DNA of 64,000 bases, taken from assembly GCA_034401135.1 (NCBI GenBank), contig JAWZSP010000006.1:3038001-3102000 (forward strand). Reading direction: 5' to 3'. This DNA comes from Volutella citrinella (Eukaryota > Ascomycota > Sordariomycetes > Hypocreales > Nectriaceae). A program made the position numbers and the translations under genes. Position 1 is the stretch's first letter; each line of letters opens with the position of its first letter. Below, piece by piece: positions 1-10,949 of the stretch. The notes beneath the pieces were generated by a model, which worked only from the letters and a program-made list of their open reading frames with translations, did no database searches and was not told the origin of the DNA.

Positions 1-3000
1 TGAAGCCCATGGGATCTCAAGAGAATGATGGGCAATCTTGGCAGCCAGCCAATGCGGTGGGTAGAGCGTCACCACGGGCAATCCTCCGTCAAGACAGCGG
101 TCCGAGGGATCGGCTCGCTGTCAGTGTGTTTGGCCACGAAGTGAGGCGGAATCGCTTCAACAAGGGAGGTGGGCTATCCCGCGAGTGGAGCTTGCTGAGG
201 ATGTAGCGGGATGATACGCGATTGGTGCCGCCTGACCGGTTCTGGCAAGGTTCCACTGCGAACTCCCATGGCAGTGCCGGGGGTGATTGGTGGAGCCATC
301 TGAGATGTCACGCCCTCGACCTGATGGTCGGGGCAGGCAGACAAGGCAGGGAGGCAGGCCGGCCGCAGGCATGGATATGGATGGGGAGGTGTTCGTTTGC
401 GGCAGCTCCTGACGCAGCAGCATATCTGAAGGTGACGAGATGATGGGAGCGGAGTGCGTGTGCGTGGGTGCTACATGATACGTAGCGACCCTTGGCGAGA
501 GGCCGGCGGCAAAAGAAAAACAGGGCAGCGCACCACCCGCGTGCCGTCTGGTCCCAAGACCACATTCTCGGGCCTGACCGGAGACGGCTCCTCACGACGG
601 GGAGCTAAGCAGCTGATTCGAGAGTGACAGTGGAAGGGGGTGTGTCCAAGTGTGATTGTTTCGACAGGACTGCATTTTGGCTGTCCACGAGGCAGCTGGG
701 CCCCGGGTGATAGGGAGGCTGGTTGAGCCCGGTGGAGGGCGAGCCGGCGACCGGAACGAGCCCGAGAAATTGTGAGTTGCTGGCTGGCATCGAAGACGTA
801 GAGCGTGAGAGCGTGAGAACATGACGCTGCGGCAGTGGCAGTGGCAGCACAGCAGGTGGTTTCCGAGCTACTAGAGATCAGATCTCCGCGCGGGACGGAC
901 CTAGTGTCGGCCGGCTGGGAGAAATGAACGGGTAGGACGAGTTTGGGGCTGGACCCCTGGATGGGCGGACGACGGGAAGGCGGAGTTGGTTCGTCGCTAC
1001 TGTGACGGCTCCATGGAGCCGCATCAAGAAGGGGCCTAGGGGCCGTGGAAGAAGGGATTCCTGCGCCCACCCGCCCATGCATATTTGAGCTGTCAGATAG
1101 AGGCCTACCTTGTCGCTGGGATGATGGATCCAAACCTTGAGGGTTGGATGTCAGTCGAGGCGCCCTCCAATCACCCCACAGAGGAACAGCCTGCGCCGGC
1201 GCTACGCGCAGCAGTCTGACTGCGTGCTGCGCCTGCGCGCGTGCTGGGTGCCACTGGCGAGCTGGTGCCACTGTGTGCGTGCCAGCTCAGTGATGGCCAA
1301 GGAGGAGGCTCCAGGGGCGGTCGGGCCGTGCTCCCCGACGCGGTAGTGAGGGGATCCGACTCCATCAGCATCTCGGCTGGCCCCGCCGGGAAGGAGCGGG
1401 GCCGAGCCTTAACTCTGGGCTTGGGGTGTTCGCGCCAGCAACGGAAAGCATCTGCGTGGACGAGCTAGTCCCCTGTTACTGCTGCTAGTAATTTGGGTTG
1501 TGCTCGTATGTGATCGTACATATGCGTGCTCTCGTTATTGCTAGGTAAGTCAGTATTGGGTCGTTGGTTGGATCGCTCCCTCTGCATGCATCCTGGGGAG
1601 AGCAGTGTCGGCTGCCTCTCTTGGGTTGGAGGGATGCATCCGTGTGGCCGCCTAAGTGGCAGTAGCAGGAGCGAAGGTGGAATGGCAATCTCAGTCTGGC
1701 AGGTACCAATGCTACTGCTCTGACTCAAGGCAGGATAGATGTTGGGGAATGCGGGAAGGCACCAATTCACGCCTGGATGGAAGGAGGGGTGAAAGGCTCG
1801 AGCTGGCGACCAACAGCAAAGCGGGAATCGCAAAACAATTGTGAGCAAGAAGACGCTGAACCACTGGGAAGACAGCACCGGACACCCCCAAAATGCAATC
1901 CTGCGCCAGGGCTGCATACATACCTGCAGCAGTAACAGGTTCAGAATGTCGGGGGTCTGTGTGCTCCCGGCCTCGGCCATCGACGACGGTTCAAGGCCCA
2001 CGATCCAACCAGCCCTCGAATCTTCCAACCAACCTCCAGGCAGAAATCACAAACAGCGCTGCAGATGCAGATGCAGATGCAGATGCACCTCGACCCATTC
2101 ACTCAATTGGCTTCTTGGCCCCTATGTCTCTCCGTCGCTCAGCCAGCCAGGTCACCAGCCCCAGCCGTCCGTCCATCATGAAACCAGTCACCTACCTAGC
2201 TGGCCTCGATGTTCGGGCCGCCTGTTCACACGCATCCAGTCGATGAGCATGGATCTCATGCAAGGGGATGCCGTTGCCATCATTAAGGCCCATCCCAAGC
2301 TGCTCTACCCCATACAGACGAGCACAGGCCATTTGATGGATGTCCTTAGGGACGACTCACTGGCTCAAGCTCTCAACCTCTAGGGAGTGCCAGCATGGAT
2401 GGGTGCGGTCACTTGAACCCAACATGCCGCTAATAATGTAGATCAATGATATGCAGAGGGCGAGGCGGTGGGTGAATGGCCCTAGGAGTAGTTGATCTCT
2501 CCGACGCCTGGGTTGCATCACGTTGGAGTGAAACCTTACAGGCGAGGCGGCGCCTCGTCGCGTCTATATTCCGCATCACGCCGCAGCATGGCCCACCAGG
2601 AGGCGGACCGTGGAATCGCAGACTCGCAGTGGCTGATCCACCGCCCAGTGCTCACACAACTGCAGAATCTGGGTCCTGCGACGGTCACCGACTCTGCAAT
2701 TACCCCATACTACCCTGTCATTTCTGGCATACTTCAGAAGCCGAGCCATTGTGATATGGCCGACTATCAGCCGTACTATGCAACGATGACCTGCGAGCCA
2801 GCGATTGTGCATGTGATGCAACTCTCCAGCGTCTTGTCTGGCTGGTGTTTTGGGAACTTTGATGCCGTCCGTCCACCCCAACTACCTGATGCCCCACACC
2901 CCACCCACACCCGCCCGCAGGGACTCCAGCTGCCAAGGACAGTGGGCAAGTAATTATTAGTCTGACGGATTTTGGGACAGCATTCGGGCTCATCATCAGC

Positions 3001-3236
3001 ATCACACCTCCTTTTCGCCCTGCGCCGGCTTGGGAGACAGGCAACCACCCACGATCAGAGTTTGGCCCACCCTTGCTTGTCTTGCATTGTGTAGCGCAGC
3101 ACACCCCAGGCCGAGCAGTCGGTCCTCGCAGCCGGACAACCCCTGTGCTGTGTCTCTCATCAAATCTTGAGCCGATCTCATACACTGCCTTGCTTGGCGC
3201 CATCACGCCGGGCTCTCTGCCGACCTCCATCGCGCC
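1..3236. other. gene-free region upstream of GPI2
   Basis: No protein with a recognisable domain was found on either strand. The open frames present (the longest, about 266 codons, on the minus strand at 471-1271) have scattered composition and no family motif. The only simple repeat seen is a short hexamer repeat near 2061-2085. The right part presumably carries the GPI2 promoter and 5' UTR. Confidence 0.6.
2061..2085. repeat. (GCAGAT)n hexamer microsatellite
   Basis: About four copies of the unit GCAGAT lie in tandem in gene-free sequence. It is short and probably a simple slippage repeat. Confidence 0.75.
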
Positions 3237-4749
3237 ATGCCATCGCCCACAGACGACGAGACCTTCCCCTCCCTCGGTGCCCCCTCGTCCGCCTCTTTCC
3301 ACGGCTTTGCGCGTTCCCACCTGTCGCCCGATGACGCCTTCGTCTCCCCCCCGCGCCGCATTCGTAGCGATATGCGCAGCGAGCGCAGCAGGAGTCGCAG
3401 GCGCAAGCGGCCTTGGAAGAAGTTGATGTGGGTTAAGCAATCATGTAAGTCTAGTCTGCTGGCCCCTACCGTCGCCATACACTCCAGGCTGGGGGGGCAA
3501 ATCTGGCTGACCAGAACGGCTGTTCGTGCTTCTGCCATTAGATCCGGATAATTACACCGACCAGGCGACCTTTCTAGAAAACCTCCAGCGCAACCCTCGA
3601 CTGAAGCCGTACGACTTCTGGCCCCTCGTCGCCGACTCCACTGTCATTCTCCAGCATGTGTGCTCCGTCATCATATTCATTGTTTGCTTCGTCGGCATCT
3701 TCCAGGACCGGGTGTCCCCCGTGTCCGTCACCGGCTGGAGCAGCGGTGCGACTTTTGTTGGCTGGATTCTATGGGAGCGTTGGCTTTCCGAGGCGGACGA
3801 GGAGGACGATATCGGGCTCAGTGTTTCATCCACGGTGACTGGACGGAGCAGCCGAACAGGAAGCGTCCGCCGGCCGGGTCGAACGGGTAGCATCCGTCGC
3901 CCTCCACCGATGCGCTCCGAGTCCGTGCCGTCGACGCAAGCTTCTGCGGCGCCCTCTGCAGCGAGCTCGACGACGAACCTGCAGGCTACGAATAGACGAG
4001 CACAGTCTGCTTCGACGACATCGCTATTGTCCCAGCACGAGAATGGCAACGGCCACAATGGCTTCTCATCTCATGTCTCCCGCTTGAGCCAAGACAACTT
4101 ACCTGACCTGCCACCGCTGCCTATCGAGGAGAACCGGTCCCACCAGAGACTAGAAACAGTCAAATCGGCAATCCTCATCTACAGCACTCTCTTGGGCCTC
4201 AGTCCAATCCTGAAATCCCTCACGCTCTCAACGTCGAGTGACAGCATATGGGCCATGTCCTTCTGGCTGTTGGCCATCAACATCTTCTTCTTCGACTATT
4301 CGGGTGGCGTGGGTGCCAAATTTCCTGCATCGCTGTCGACAAATGCGGCATTGATGGCTTCGACGGTCCTGGCTAGTCGGCTGCCATCAACAAAGCAAGT
4401 GTTTAGCCTTACTCTCTTCAGCATCGAGGTATTTGGACTGTTTCCCGTATTCAGGCGCTATGTGCGGCACCGCAGCTGGCGCCTCCACGTCCTGTCAGCC
4501 ATCCTTCTGGTGCTGGGTGCTGGCTTTGGCGTCGGCCTCATTCTTGGCGATGCACGAGGATCGGACGGTTGGCCCTGGAAGAGCGGCATTGTGGGCATGC
4601 TGGTCGGCGCAGTTGCGGCCGTACTAGCCACCGGAGGGTGCAGCTGGTGGTTGATTGGGCTTCAGAAATACAAGAACGAGATACGCGGGCCGTGGGATCC
4701 GGCGCGGCCGATTATCATGAGCAGGCCGCGATGGGATGATGATTCATGA
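3237..4749 (+). CDS. GPI2: GPI2/PIG-C subunit of the GPI-GlcNAc transferase
   Basis: Two exons, 3237-3444 and 3542-4749, with a 97-bp intron (GTAAGT...TTAG), give 471 aa. Subunit of the ER-membrane complex that adds GlcNAc to phosphatidylinositol, the first step of GPI-anchor synthesis. The join restores the conserved family segment KKLMWVKQSYPDNYTD, which fixes both splice sites. Several hydrophobic membrane segments follow (for example after WPLVADSTVILQH and through the C-terminal third). A Ser/Arg-rich low-complexity stretch of roughly residues 150-265 separates the first membrane region from the rest and makes the protein longer than yeast Gpi2 (about 280 aa); it is probably a cytosolic loop. 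The start ATG is the first in frame and lies in the usual basic N-terminal context. The CFEM protein downstream would be a client of this pathway. Confidence 0.93.
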
Positions 4750-5685
4750 CAAGGCTCTGAATAGACCGTATGCTCCCGCGAGCACCACCATAATTGTAAT
4801 GACCATTTTTCTCTTCCTGGACTAACGCAGCTGGCTGATCTAGTGAAATGGAGTCTGGTTTCCGCCGAGATGGCAAAACACTGTTGGAAGGGTCTCATCA
4901 AGGATACTACTTTGGCGCCTCGGAACCACCAGCCAAGCCGGAGTTATGATTCCCTTCTCCTGTGACCTGGGCTGCGAGACTCTGCGAAGCCCCCGTGCAG
5001 CCCGCTTATGTTATGGGCGGAATGAACACGGACATGTGCGAGGATGTCGGAGACGGATTCATCCCTCATTCGGGCAAGAGTGCTTAACACAACAACCCCG
5101 AGCATGTATCGGCGGGTGCTGCATGAATCTGTCGTGTGTGCTGTGCGACCCCGGGACAACCCTCAATCCATCGCACAAGAAGATACAACCCGCCTTGTTT
5201 CTGCAGGCACAGAGAATGGCAGTTCGAGTTCTGTACCAATTCTGGAGACGCACAACGATAACACGACTAACGGCGATAGAGACCCGACGCCATGGAGAGT
5301 TCCGTCTTCGTATGACAAGTAACCCAGATGGCCAGTCATCACTGGTCAGCAAGTGTTTCCTGGACCTCAAGCAGAGTGGCTGTAGCACAAGTACTCCCCA
5401 TCCTATGCATACCATAGACCATCCTATTCATGGAATCTGCATGCTGCGTTCTCATCGAGTTAGGATACGAGCCCACCACCCGGCACTTGGCTTGGTCGTT
5501 TTCGCCCCTTGTGTTCCCAATAGGTGCCTCTGCATCCTGACCAGTGTCCGACTAGGACTTTTGCTGTTACCCATAGTACTAGCTGTGTATATATATGGTG
5601 GATGCCATCGCTCGTTGTATCCAGACTGAACTTGGACTTGATCGCGTTGCGTAAATAAGCCAAATTACAATCCTCCTTTGGCTAC
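4750..5685. other. intergenic region with CFEM promoter
   Basis: No convincing gene. An open frame of 227 codons at 4946-5629 (+) is Cys-rich but has no domain, signal peptide or splice logic. A TATA-like run lies near the right end, about 90 bp before the CFEM start codon. Confidence 0.6.
5588..5596 (+). promoter_or_regulatory. TATA-like element of the CFEM gene
   Basis: TATATATAT lies about 90 bp upstream of the CFEM start codon at 5686, a usual fungal distance once a short 5' UTR is allowed for. Assigned by position only. Confidence 0.45.
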
Positions 5686-6238
5686 ATGATGAAGCATCCA
5701 ACCCTCGTCACTGTCGTTGTCGTCAGCATCAGCGCCGTGGTCGCAAATGGGTTCACCGTTGCTGCGGGTGACTCCAGCAGCAAGCCAAACTGTTCCGTAA
5801 GTCGTGGTCTCCAACCTAATACAGATTCATGTGCCATACGAGGGCGATCCATCAAGGCTGACTCCAAATGACCAAAAACCATAGGCCAAATGCCTCAAGG
5901 GCCCCATTGTCGAAGCCGGCTGCGCCCAGGCTGACATTGCGTGCCAGTGCTCGCCGCGAAACCAGGAACTCCTCCATCAACTCGCCACAGAATGCATTGT
6001 GCTGGCTTGCAAGGATGACGACCTCTTCGAAGTTCAGCGTGCCGCCGACGAGGTCTGCGCTCCCCACGCCGCGGAGCTGAGGAGGCGAGCGATGAGCGAC
6101 TGCGCCGACGGGGGGCGGCCGGCCGAGTCAAGTCACAACAACGCGAGCAGCAACGGTGCATCTGGAGGATTGGCGCCCCTCGCTGGCCCCGCAGCCGGCA
6201 GTCTCTTCACAGCCTTCATGGCTTTGCTTTTGTTATAA
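5686..6238 (+). CDS. small GPI-anchored CFEM-domain protein
   Basis: Exons 5686-5796 and 5885-6238 with an 88-bp intron give 154 aa. The N-terminus is a signal peptide (hydrophobic VTVVVVSISAVVANG, residues about 8-22). The eight cysteines have spacing C-x3-C-x9-C-x6-C-x1-C-x14-C-x4-C-x15-C, the CFEM pattern, with the expected Asp (QADIAC) just before the CxC. The first Cys is in exon 1, the other seven in exon 2. The C-terminus is a Ser/Gly/Asn-rich spacer followed by a hydrophobic end (SLFTAFMALLLL), a GPI-attachment signal. CFEM proteins sit on the plasma membrane or wall; some bind haem or iron and some modulate host contact. Which applies here cannot be told. It converges with the phosphoesterase gene on its right. 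Confidence 0.9.
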
Positions 6239-6377
6239 ACGACAGGGACAAGGGCATGTTATTGTGTGAATGAAAGGATAGGGCCGAAGATCGAAGATGA
6301 TGACGCTGGATTCTAATCTATTGTGCATTGACTAGCAAAAATGCCCCCCCCCCTACCTGTCCCTGAGTGGTGTTAGC

Positions 6378-7358
6378 TCATCCGGCTCGAGACAGTTCAA
6401 TATCCACCAGCCATGGCATCTGGATCGGCCGATATCGAGAATCCATGATGGCTGCGTTGACGAAAAACGTCTGCTCTCCACGCCTCAACCGGCTCTCGCC
6501 ATCCACGAGATCCACGTACTCGCCACGCTGCTTGCTCGCAGCAAGTAAATTCTGTCTGATAATATTCGCTTCCTCTTCACCCTGAATATGTTTATTGGGC
6601 CGCTGGTCCTGTAGCGTCTTTTGTGTCAAGATGTGAGGCACGGTGAGAGTTCCGTCTGCGCTTCTTTTCCATTCGACAAGCGCTGCGCCCCAAGCCTCGT
6701 GGATATGGCCGAAGCAATGAATCTGGGGCTTTGCGATGGAAACAGCCGAGAGAAGATCGGTACATCCTGCATGCTCGCCGCTCATGTCTGCATAGTCAAG
6801 AATGTCGTGAGGCGGCCCGTGGGTCATGACAACGTCAACATCCGTGGGGATGTCGAAATCATGGCCGTATCGGTATTGGAAGGCCCACCCGCCGTATGAG
6901 GGGGTATACTGGCTGACATAGACCCTGAGCCGTGCGCCGTTGTCCAGAGTAAATTGGTGAACTCCCTCTGTTACGTAGTGGACTCCAGAATTTCGGGCGA
7001 GCTCCACCAGCTTCTGGACCTCTTCCTGGGTGTCTTTCGGAGATCTTCCCTTGCTCAAGGCCCAGTCGTGGTTTCCGGCAATGACAATTTTCAGAGGCGC
7101 CCCGAGATCTTTGAGCATGGAAAAGGTGTTTTCGAATTCCTCGACTGATGACCTCTTGGTCAAGTCGCCGCAGTGAAGTGCAACATCTGCTTCGGCCAGC
7201 GGTGCACGAAAGCCCGTCCGGGTCCACATGACATCGTCCTGGCCAAGCTCATCGTCGGTGGTTGGTTCTTCTTCGGTCCTCTCCTTCGGTTTTGAGCCAT
7301 GGGTATCCGAAATGATGAAGAAGCGCGTCTTGACGTGTGTCGATAGAGCGTCCGTCAT
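6378..7358 (-). CDS. calcineurin-like metallophosphoesterase
   Basis: Single exon, 326 aa. All metal-binding blocks of the metallophosphoesterase fold are present in order: SDTHG (about residues 17-21), CGDL, GNHDW, VMTHGPPHD and FGHIHEAWG. This is the cytosolic MPPED/YfcE-like branch rather than the PP1/PP2A protein phosphatases. The segment between the first two motifs is acidic and Glu/Asp-rich, probably a flexible insert. There is no signal peptide or membrane segment. The substrate is unknown; family members hydrolyse phosphomonoesters or cyclic nucleotide diesters. The gene diverges from MED31 across about 594 bp and converges with the CFEM gene. Confidence 0.88.
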   Translation of the reverse strand: MTDALSTHVKTRFFIISDTHGSKPKERTEEEPTTDDELGQDDVMWTRTGFRAPLAEADVALHCGDLTKRSSVEEFENTFSMLKDLGAPLKIVIAGNHDWALSKGRSPKDTQEEVQKLVELARNSGVHYVTEGVHQFTLDNGARLRVYVSQYTPSYGGWAFQYRYGHDFDIPTDVDVVMTHGPPHDILDYADMSGEHAGCTDLLSAVSIAKPQIHCFGHIHEAWGAALVEWKRSADGTLTVPHILTQKTLQDQRPNKHIQGEEEANIIRQNLLAASKQRGEYVDLVDGESRLRRGEQTFFVNAAIMDSRYRPIQMPWLVDIELSRAG

Positions 7359-7952
7359 GACTTGTTTGCTGCTCGGTGCCTGATTAGCTGGTGGTGGTCG
7401 GGGCGTTGCGGAGCTGGCTTTGAAGACTCGGGATAATGTAGGGTTGAACAGGATGATGAGAGAACTTGAGAAAGGAATCTGTGCAAGGAGGAGGGAGTCC
7501 CGGTTATCAAGACGACAAAATCTAGGCAGGAATCAGAGCAGGCAGGGCCTCGCCAGGCAGTTACGCTGACCATCAACGCTCAAGCCACGAATCAAACCAT
7601 GCTGAAAGGGACATGGCTGCTCCAAAGCGTGGGAGCTAGCCTGGAAAGCAAAAATTGAACATCTCTCATACTTATACTTGAACAACGGTCGGTCATTAAT
7701 TGTCAGTGGTTATGGGTATTGTGAGATTGATAAAGCGAGGGAAGCAGCAGTGAGCGAGGTGTACTTCGTACCTAAGTTAGAACCACGGCAGCTAAGTGGG
7801 GCCGGTGCTCCAGCGCAAGTCACGGCCAACCTCAGTCTACCGCCCGCCACCACCTCTGCCCTCCTTGCCTCTTGCACAATTCACAGCTACACCTGACGAC
7901 TGTCCACTTGTACCCCACGACCCGCACCCAATCCCCTTCCAAACCTCTCGAT
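7359..7952. other. divergent promoter between phosphoesterase and MED31
   Basis: Non-coding 594-bp interval between two divergently transcribed genes. The part next to MED31 is CT/CA-rich, as is usual for a fungal 5' UTR. No specific operator was recognised. Confidence 0.55.
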
Positions 7953-8436
7953 ATGGCGACTCAGGCTCCCCAGGATATCCCCATGGGCTCGCCTCCACCC
8001 GCCCCCCCTGCCACAGCCGGCGACGACGAACCCAAGTATGGTGGCTACACACGCTTCGAGATTGAGCTTGAGGTACGTTGACATTGATTGAGATCCTCTG
8101 GCCACGCACCGCACCTCAGCGAGCGACAAGGCGGAGCAGCCGCGAGCTAACAGACTCGCGCAGTTCGTCCAATCACTCGCAAACCCCCTGTACCTCAACC
8201 ACTTGGCCTCGCAGAAGCTTCTCAGCCAGCCCGCCTTTGTCGCCTACCTCGCCTACCTCCAATACTGGAGCCGCCCTCCCTATCTCAAGTACTTGACGTA
8301 CCCAGGCCCGACCCTTCGTCATCTTGAGTTGCTTCAGCAGGAGACATTTCGCCAGCAAATCATCAGCCCTGACGTTGCTAACCGCCTCGCCGAGGAGGGC
8401 ATGAAAGCTTCTGTCAATTGGCACACTGAGGCCTGA
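7953..8436 (+). CDS. MED31: Mediator complex subunit 31 (Soh1)
   Basis: Exons 7953-8072 and 8164-8436 with a 91-bp intron give 130 aa. MED31 is a small subunit of the Mediator middle module that links gene-specific regulators to RNA polymerase II. The conserved core is almost complete: [20 protein letters not shown], then [19 protein letters not shown] and a helix ending in [14 protein letters not shown]. The intron interrupts the first block exactly between ELE and FVQ. The N-terminal 30 residues are Pro/Ala-rich and specific to this lineage. The start at 7953 is the first ATG in frame. It converges with RPC11, leaving about 230 bp between the stop codons. Confidence 0.95.
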
Positions 8437-8663
8437 GCGACGAGAACCATGGATGGCGATGCCCCACGTACGATCGAATAACCTCATTACCCTACGAAAG
8501 CCTACAAATTCACAAGCCACTGTGCGGTATAGCTTCGGCTGCGTCATCGCCGAACGGCATTTTGAATTTGACTACACAAACACTCAAACTCCAAGCTCCT
8601 CGCAAAGAACCATCTATCCGACATTGCAAGGCCCTCAAAACAGATAACCTGCTGACCCATTGC

Positions 8664-9075
8664 TCAATTCTCCCTCCAGCTGTGCGCGCACGTCATGCAC
8701 CGGTAGAAACTCGTCATGGGCTCGTCGGCGCTGCGAATCTGGACCTGGAAGAAGGCTGCCTCGTCGCCGTTGCACCCCTCGGCCGGACATTGGACGCGGC
8801 CCTTTTGCGCATTGTCCCAAGCGCCAGGTCCGCCGAAGACATCCTCCTTCTCCACCCTCTCAAACACACGCCGGGAGAAGACAGGCTCGGTGATGTTGTG
8901 CTCAAAGGGACAGGTACGGCACTCGAGTCGGTTCGTCCGCGTGTTGGTCAGCGAGACCGTAAGGATGTTGGCGCAGTGTGGACAGACTAGCAGGGAGCAC
9001 GGAGAAGTTAGCAACGAGGAGATTCAAGCCAGGGGGGTTCCAGGCTGCTGGTTGGCGGTGCGTACATAGCAACAT
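8664..9075 (-). CDS. RPC11: RNA polymerase III subunit RPC11 (TFIIS-like)
   Basis: Exon 1 is only 10 nt (9066-9075); a 79-bp intron (8987-9065) and exon 2 (8664-8986) follow, giving 110 aa, the same length as the yeast protein. Splicing turns the exon-2 start into MLLFCPHCANIL, the expected family N-terminus. The N-terminal zinc ribbon has CPHC and CRTC; the C-terminal TFIIS-like ribbon has CPAEGC and CMTC. The acidic hairpin RSADEPMTSFYRC carries the Asp-Glu pair that stimulates RNA cleavage by the polymerase active site. It acts in the nucleus in proofreading, termination and reinitiation at Pol III genes. A gene finder that ignores very short exons would start at the wrong codon. Confidence 0.94.
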
Positions 9076-9745
9076 GGTGGCGGTTTGGGACTATTTTTAC
9101 TCCGGGTCCGTCTCTGTCTGTGGAGAGTGAAATGGCAGAAGCTATGGCGCAAGTGACGCCTTCGCAGTTGACGCCCGTGCCTGGTCTTGCTGAGGAGTGT
9201 GTGTGTCTGGTGAGCTGGTGCGGCGCAAGCGGTATCAGACAGCGGTGGGTGTGACTCTCGGTAGACTTAATGGGATGGGATAGAAAATCGGGAAACGGAA
9301 ACAGAATCAGAAACAGAACTGCACACACTGGTGGGGTCCCGTGCATGACGATGCCTTAGCGTGTCCCCCCCCAAACGGCCCCGCCAATCGATCTTTTTCC
9401 CTGGTGGCGGCGGCGCTCAGAGGCTGGCGCCTGCCACTAGCAGCCCTGGGCATCATCGTCGAGGCTGAGCCAGCCCGACCCCTCCAAACCAAACCATCGA
9501 GGTACCATTTTATGCAGTCGCCTCTCACTTTCAGACCACCAACATCAACCACGACTGCCAGCCACCTTTCACCAGAATCATAACCCCGTATTTTTCTGCC
9601 AGCTCTGCTCTCTCGCGCCCGCGAAGCTCCCCTTTCGGTGTCCTTGTCTCTCATCCGACCCAGTCTCACCAGCGCCGTCACCCCCTCCTCCCCGCTTGGT
9701 TCAATACAACACCCCTCGAACCTCAACCATCATATTCTAGACATC
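9076..9745. other. divergent promoter between RPC11 and ankyrin gene
   Basis: A 670-bp non-coding interval. Its right half is C/T-rich with CCCGCGAAG- and CACC-type runs up to the ankyrin start, consistent with a 5' leader. No known operator was recognised. Confidence 0.55.
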
Positions 9746-10573
9746 ATGGCTGCCGACGAGGAGCACGAGGTAGGGCAACCCCGTGCTGCAATCGCTAGCG
9801 CTCAAATGCACCACCAGCTGCTGACACGCACCGCTTACAGGGCGCCTCCGTAACGGAGCTCCTCATTGAGGCCTGCCGCCGCAACAACACTGACCTCCTG
9901 GAGGAGTGCCTGGAGGACAAGTCGGACCCCGAGATCTCCAAGCTCCTCAACGAAACCACCACGGTTATGGGTAACCATCTATACCACGAGGCTGCGTCCC
10001 ACGGCAACTGTGCGTTCCCCCCCATTCCTGATCGCCTCCTAGACCCTTCACCTTGGGTTGCTGGGCTCCCCCCTCCTCCTCCAACCCTCCATGTTTGCCT
10101 GCGTGTGCTGACCCCCCTCCTCTCCAGACGAAATCATCGACCTCCTCCTCGACCAGCCAGAATTCGAGTGCGACCCCCTCACACGCCTCGACAAAGACAC
10201 CCCGCTCCACACCGCTATCCGGTGGCTCAACTCTGAGCCCCCCGCCCAGAGACCCTTCGGCCTCGCCCTCATCGAGATGATGCTCGAGGCCGGCTCCAAC
10301 CCCCGCGTTAAGAACCGCGGTGGCCTCACCCCCTATGCCCTCGTCGACCCCTCTAATAAGGAGCTCCGCGACCTCATCCAAAAGCACGAGTACGCGATGC
10401 AGAACGCTGGCGACTTTGTCAACGTCGAACCCGCCAAGCCAGCTGCCGGCTCTGGTGCCCATGCCCACGCCGAGGATGATGACGACGACGAAGATGCCGA
10501 GTTCAGTGGTAGCGACGACGAGGAGCGCGCCGAGTGGGAGCGGAGGAGGAAAGAGAGGCAGCAGCGGCGTTAA
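9746..10573 (+). CDS. ankyrin-repeat protein, YCR051W-like
   Basis: Three exons: 9746-9769 (24 nt), 9841-10009 and 10128-10573, with introns of 71 and 118 bp, give 212 aa. The reading frame closes at both joins and yields the repeat core GNYEIIDLLLD, TPLHTAIRWLN, LIEMMLEAGSNPRVKNRGGLTPYAL, which is two to three ankyrin repeats over about residues 40-140. The C-terminal 50 residues switch to an acidic Asp/Glu run and then an Arg/Glu-rich charged helix (EWERRRKERQQRR). Small soluble ankyrin proteins of this layout occur widely in fungi and resemble the uncharacterised yeast YCR051W. The binding partner is unknown. The 3' end faces the thaumatin-like gene. Confidence 0.87.
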
Positions 10574-10949
10574 GACAGGCATTATAGACTGCTGTTCTTC
10601 TCAACAACAAGCGACAACCGGTGCAAGACAAGCGGAATATCTTGCGTCAGCGGCGGCTACAGAAGTAAGAGCCATGCATCACTACAAATAAGCGACATAG
10701 AGGCTGTACAAAGGATGCGGTAGACATGATATGCATTTCAACTAGGATCATTGACCAGGGGTATTGTTGTTCTACTCTTGAAATCAAAAGCGGCAGAGAG
10801 CCAGCTCCCCTGCTGCCAGTCCACTTCTGCCAGCCCATCATCAATACGTAAAGACAATGCGTTGTAGCATATTGAACAGTAACTCCAGCCTTGTAGGTGA
10901 GCATCGTCAGACAGACCAATGTAATCGGACCCAGAAGCAACAGTAAGAA
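10574..10949. other. convergent 3' intergenic region
   Basis: A 376-bp stretch between the stop codons of the ankyrin and thaumatin-like genes. It is presumably 3' UTR and polyadenylation sequence; nothing else was recognised. Confidence 0.55.

Noticed and set aside
471..1271. 266-codon minus-strand frame
   Set aside because: Ser/Pro/Arg/Ala-rich random composition, no motif, no splice partners, and it overlaps other equally open frames.
4946..5629. 227-codon Cys-rich open frame on the plus strand
   Set aside because: No signal peptide, domain or regular Cys spacing. It overlaps the presumed CFEM promoter, and a frame of this length is not very unlikely by chance in a window of this size.
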